A stretch of DNA of 23,103 nucleotides from an uncultured Lachnospiraceae bacterium (GTDB taxonomy: Bacteria > Bacillota > Clostridia > Lachnospirales > Lachnospiraceae): contig CAMNBW010000005.1 in NCBI GenBank assembly GCA_946533525.1, positions 1 through 23,103 on the forward strand. Direction: 5' to 3'. Shown piece by piece: positions 23,061-23,103 of the stretch; the first letter of the stretch is position 1, and each line of letters begins with the position of its first letter. The notes under the pieces were generated by a model. That model was not told the origin of the DNA and did not search any database. It saw only the letters and a list, made by a program, of their open reading frames with translations. Made by a program: the position numbers and the translations under genes.

Positions 23061-23103
23061 AGAAGCAGTTTATGTCTTTAAGTGTTTATCTTTCTTTTAT
23101 AGC

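Overview
This window looks like chromosomal DNA of a Gram-positive Clostridia, most likely a Lachnospiraceae-type Firmicute. The main reasons are the IreB-RuvX-DUF1292 gene string, RNase J, a YlbF-family protein, a TrmR/TrhP tRNA-modification pair in Bacillus-like order (yrzL-yrrK-yrzB-yrrL-yrrM-yrrN/O), strong GGAGG ribosome binding sites, and a type III glutamine synthetase. Codon use is distinctive: AUA for Ile and AGG for Arg are very common throughout. No rRNA, tRNA, CRISPR array, transposase or integrase was seen. Every protein gene appears intact, and no gene-free stretch exceeds 300 bases.

Region 1 (1-3880) is a three-gene surface or polyphosphate module behind a good sigma-A-type promoter: a VTC-domain (polyphosphate-polymerase-like) protein, a DUF4956 membrane protein, and a large membrane-anchored CotH-kinase protein carrying lamin-tail and chitobiase-like domains. 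The specific function of the set is unknown.

Region 2 (3943-9569) is a housekeeping block behind a second strong promoter. It holds IreB (Ser/Thr kinase-linked regulator), RuvX, a DUF1292 protein, RNase J, a YlbF-family protein, a short MltG-like membrane protein without a catalytic domain, the methyltransferase TrmR and the U32 protein TrhP. The last two together would make 5-methoxyuridine at tRNA position 34.

Region 3 (9580-20761) is a glycan-assembly locus that starts only 10 bp after trhP. It has nine glycosyltransferase-type genes, including a GtrB-like polyprenyl-phosphate enzyme, a GNT-I-like protein and a GT11 alpha-1,2-fucosyltransferase, plus a hexapeptide-repeat O-acetyltransferase and a PglK-like ABC flippase. 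One GT2 gene (12508-13365) is on the opposite strand, overlaps its convergent neighbour by 45 bp, and appears to be read from a shared symmetric -10 element as a leaderless mRNA. No initiating phosphosugar transferase, polymerase or nucleotide-sugar synthesis gene is in view.

Region 4 (20762-23103) is glnN, encoding glutamine synthetase III. Its leader is unusually structured: tandem 14-bp repeats at a 20-bp period, a perfect 22-bp palindrome, and a possible 14-codon leader peptide whose stop codon lies at the palindrome centre. An elaborate hairpin terminator follows the gene.
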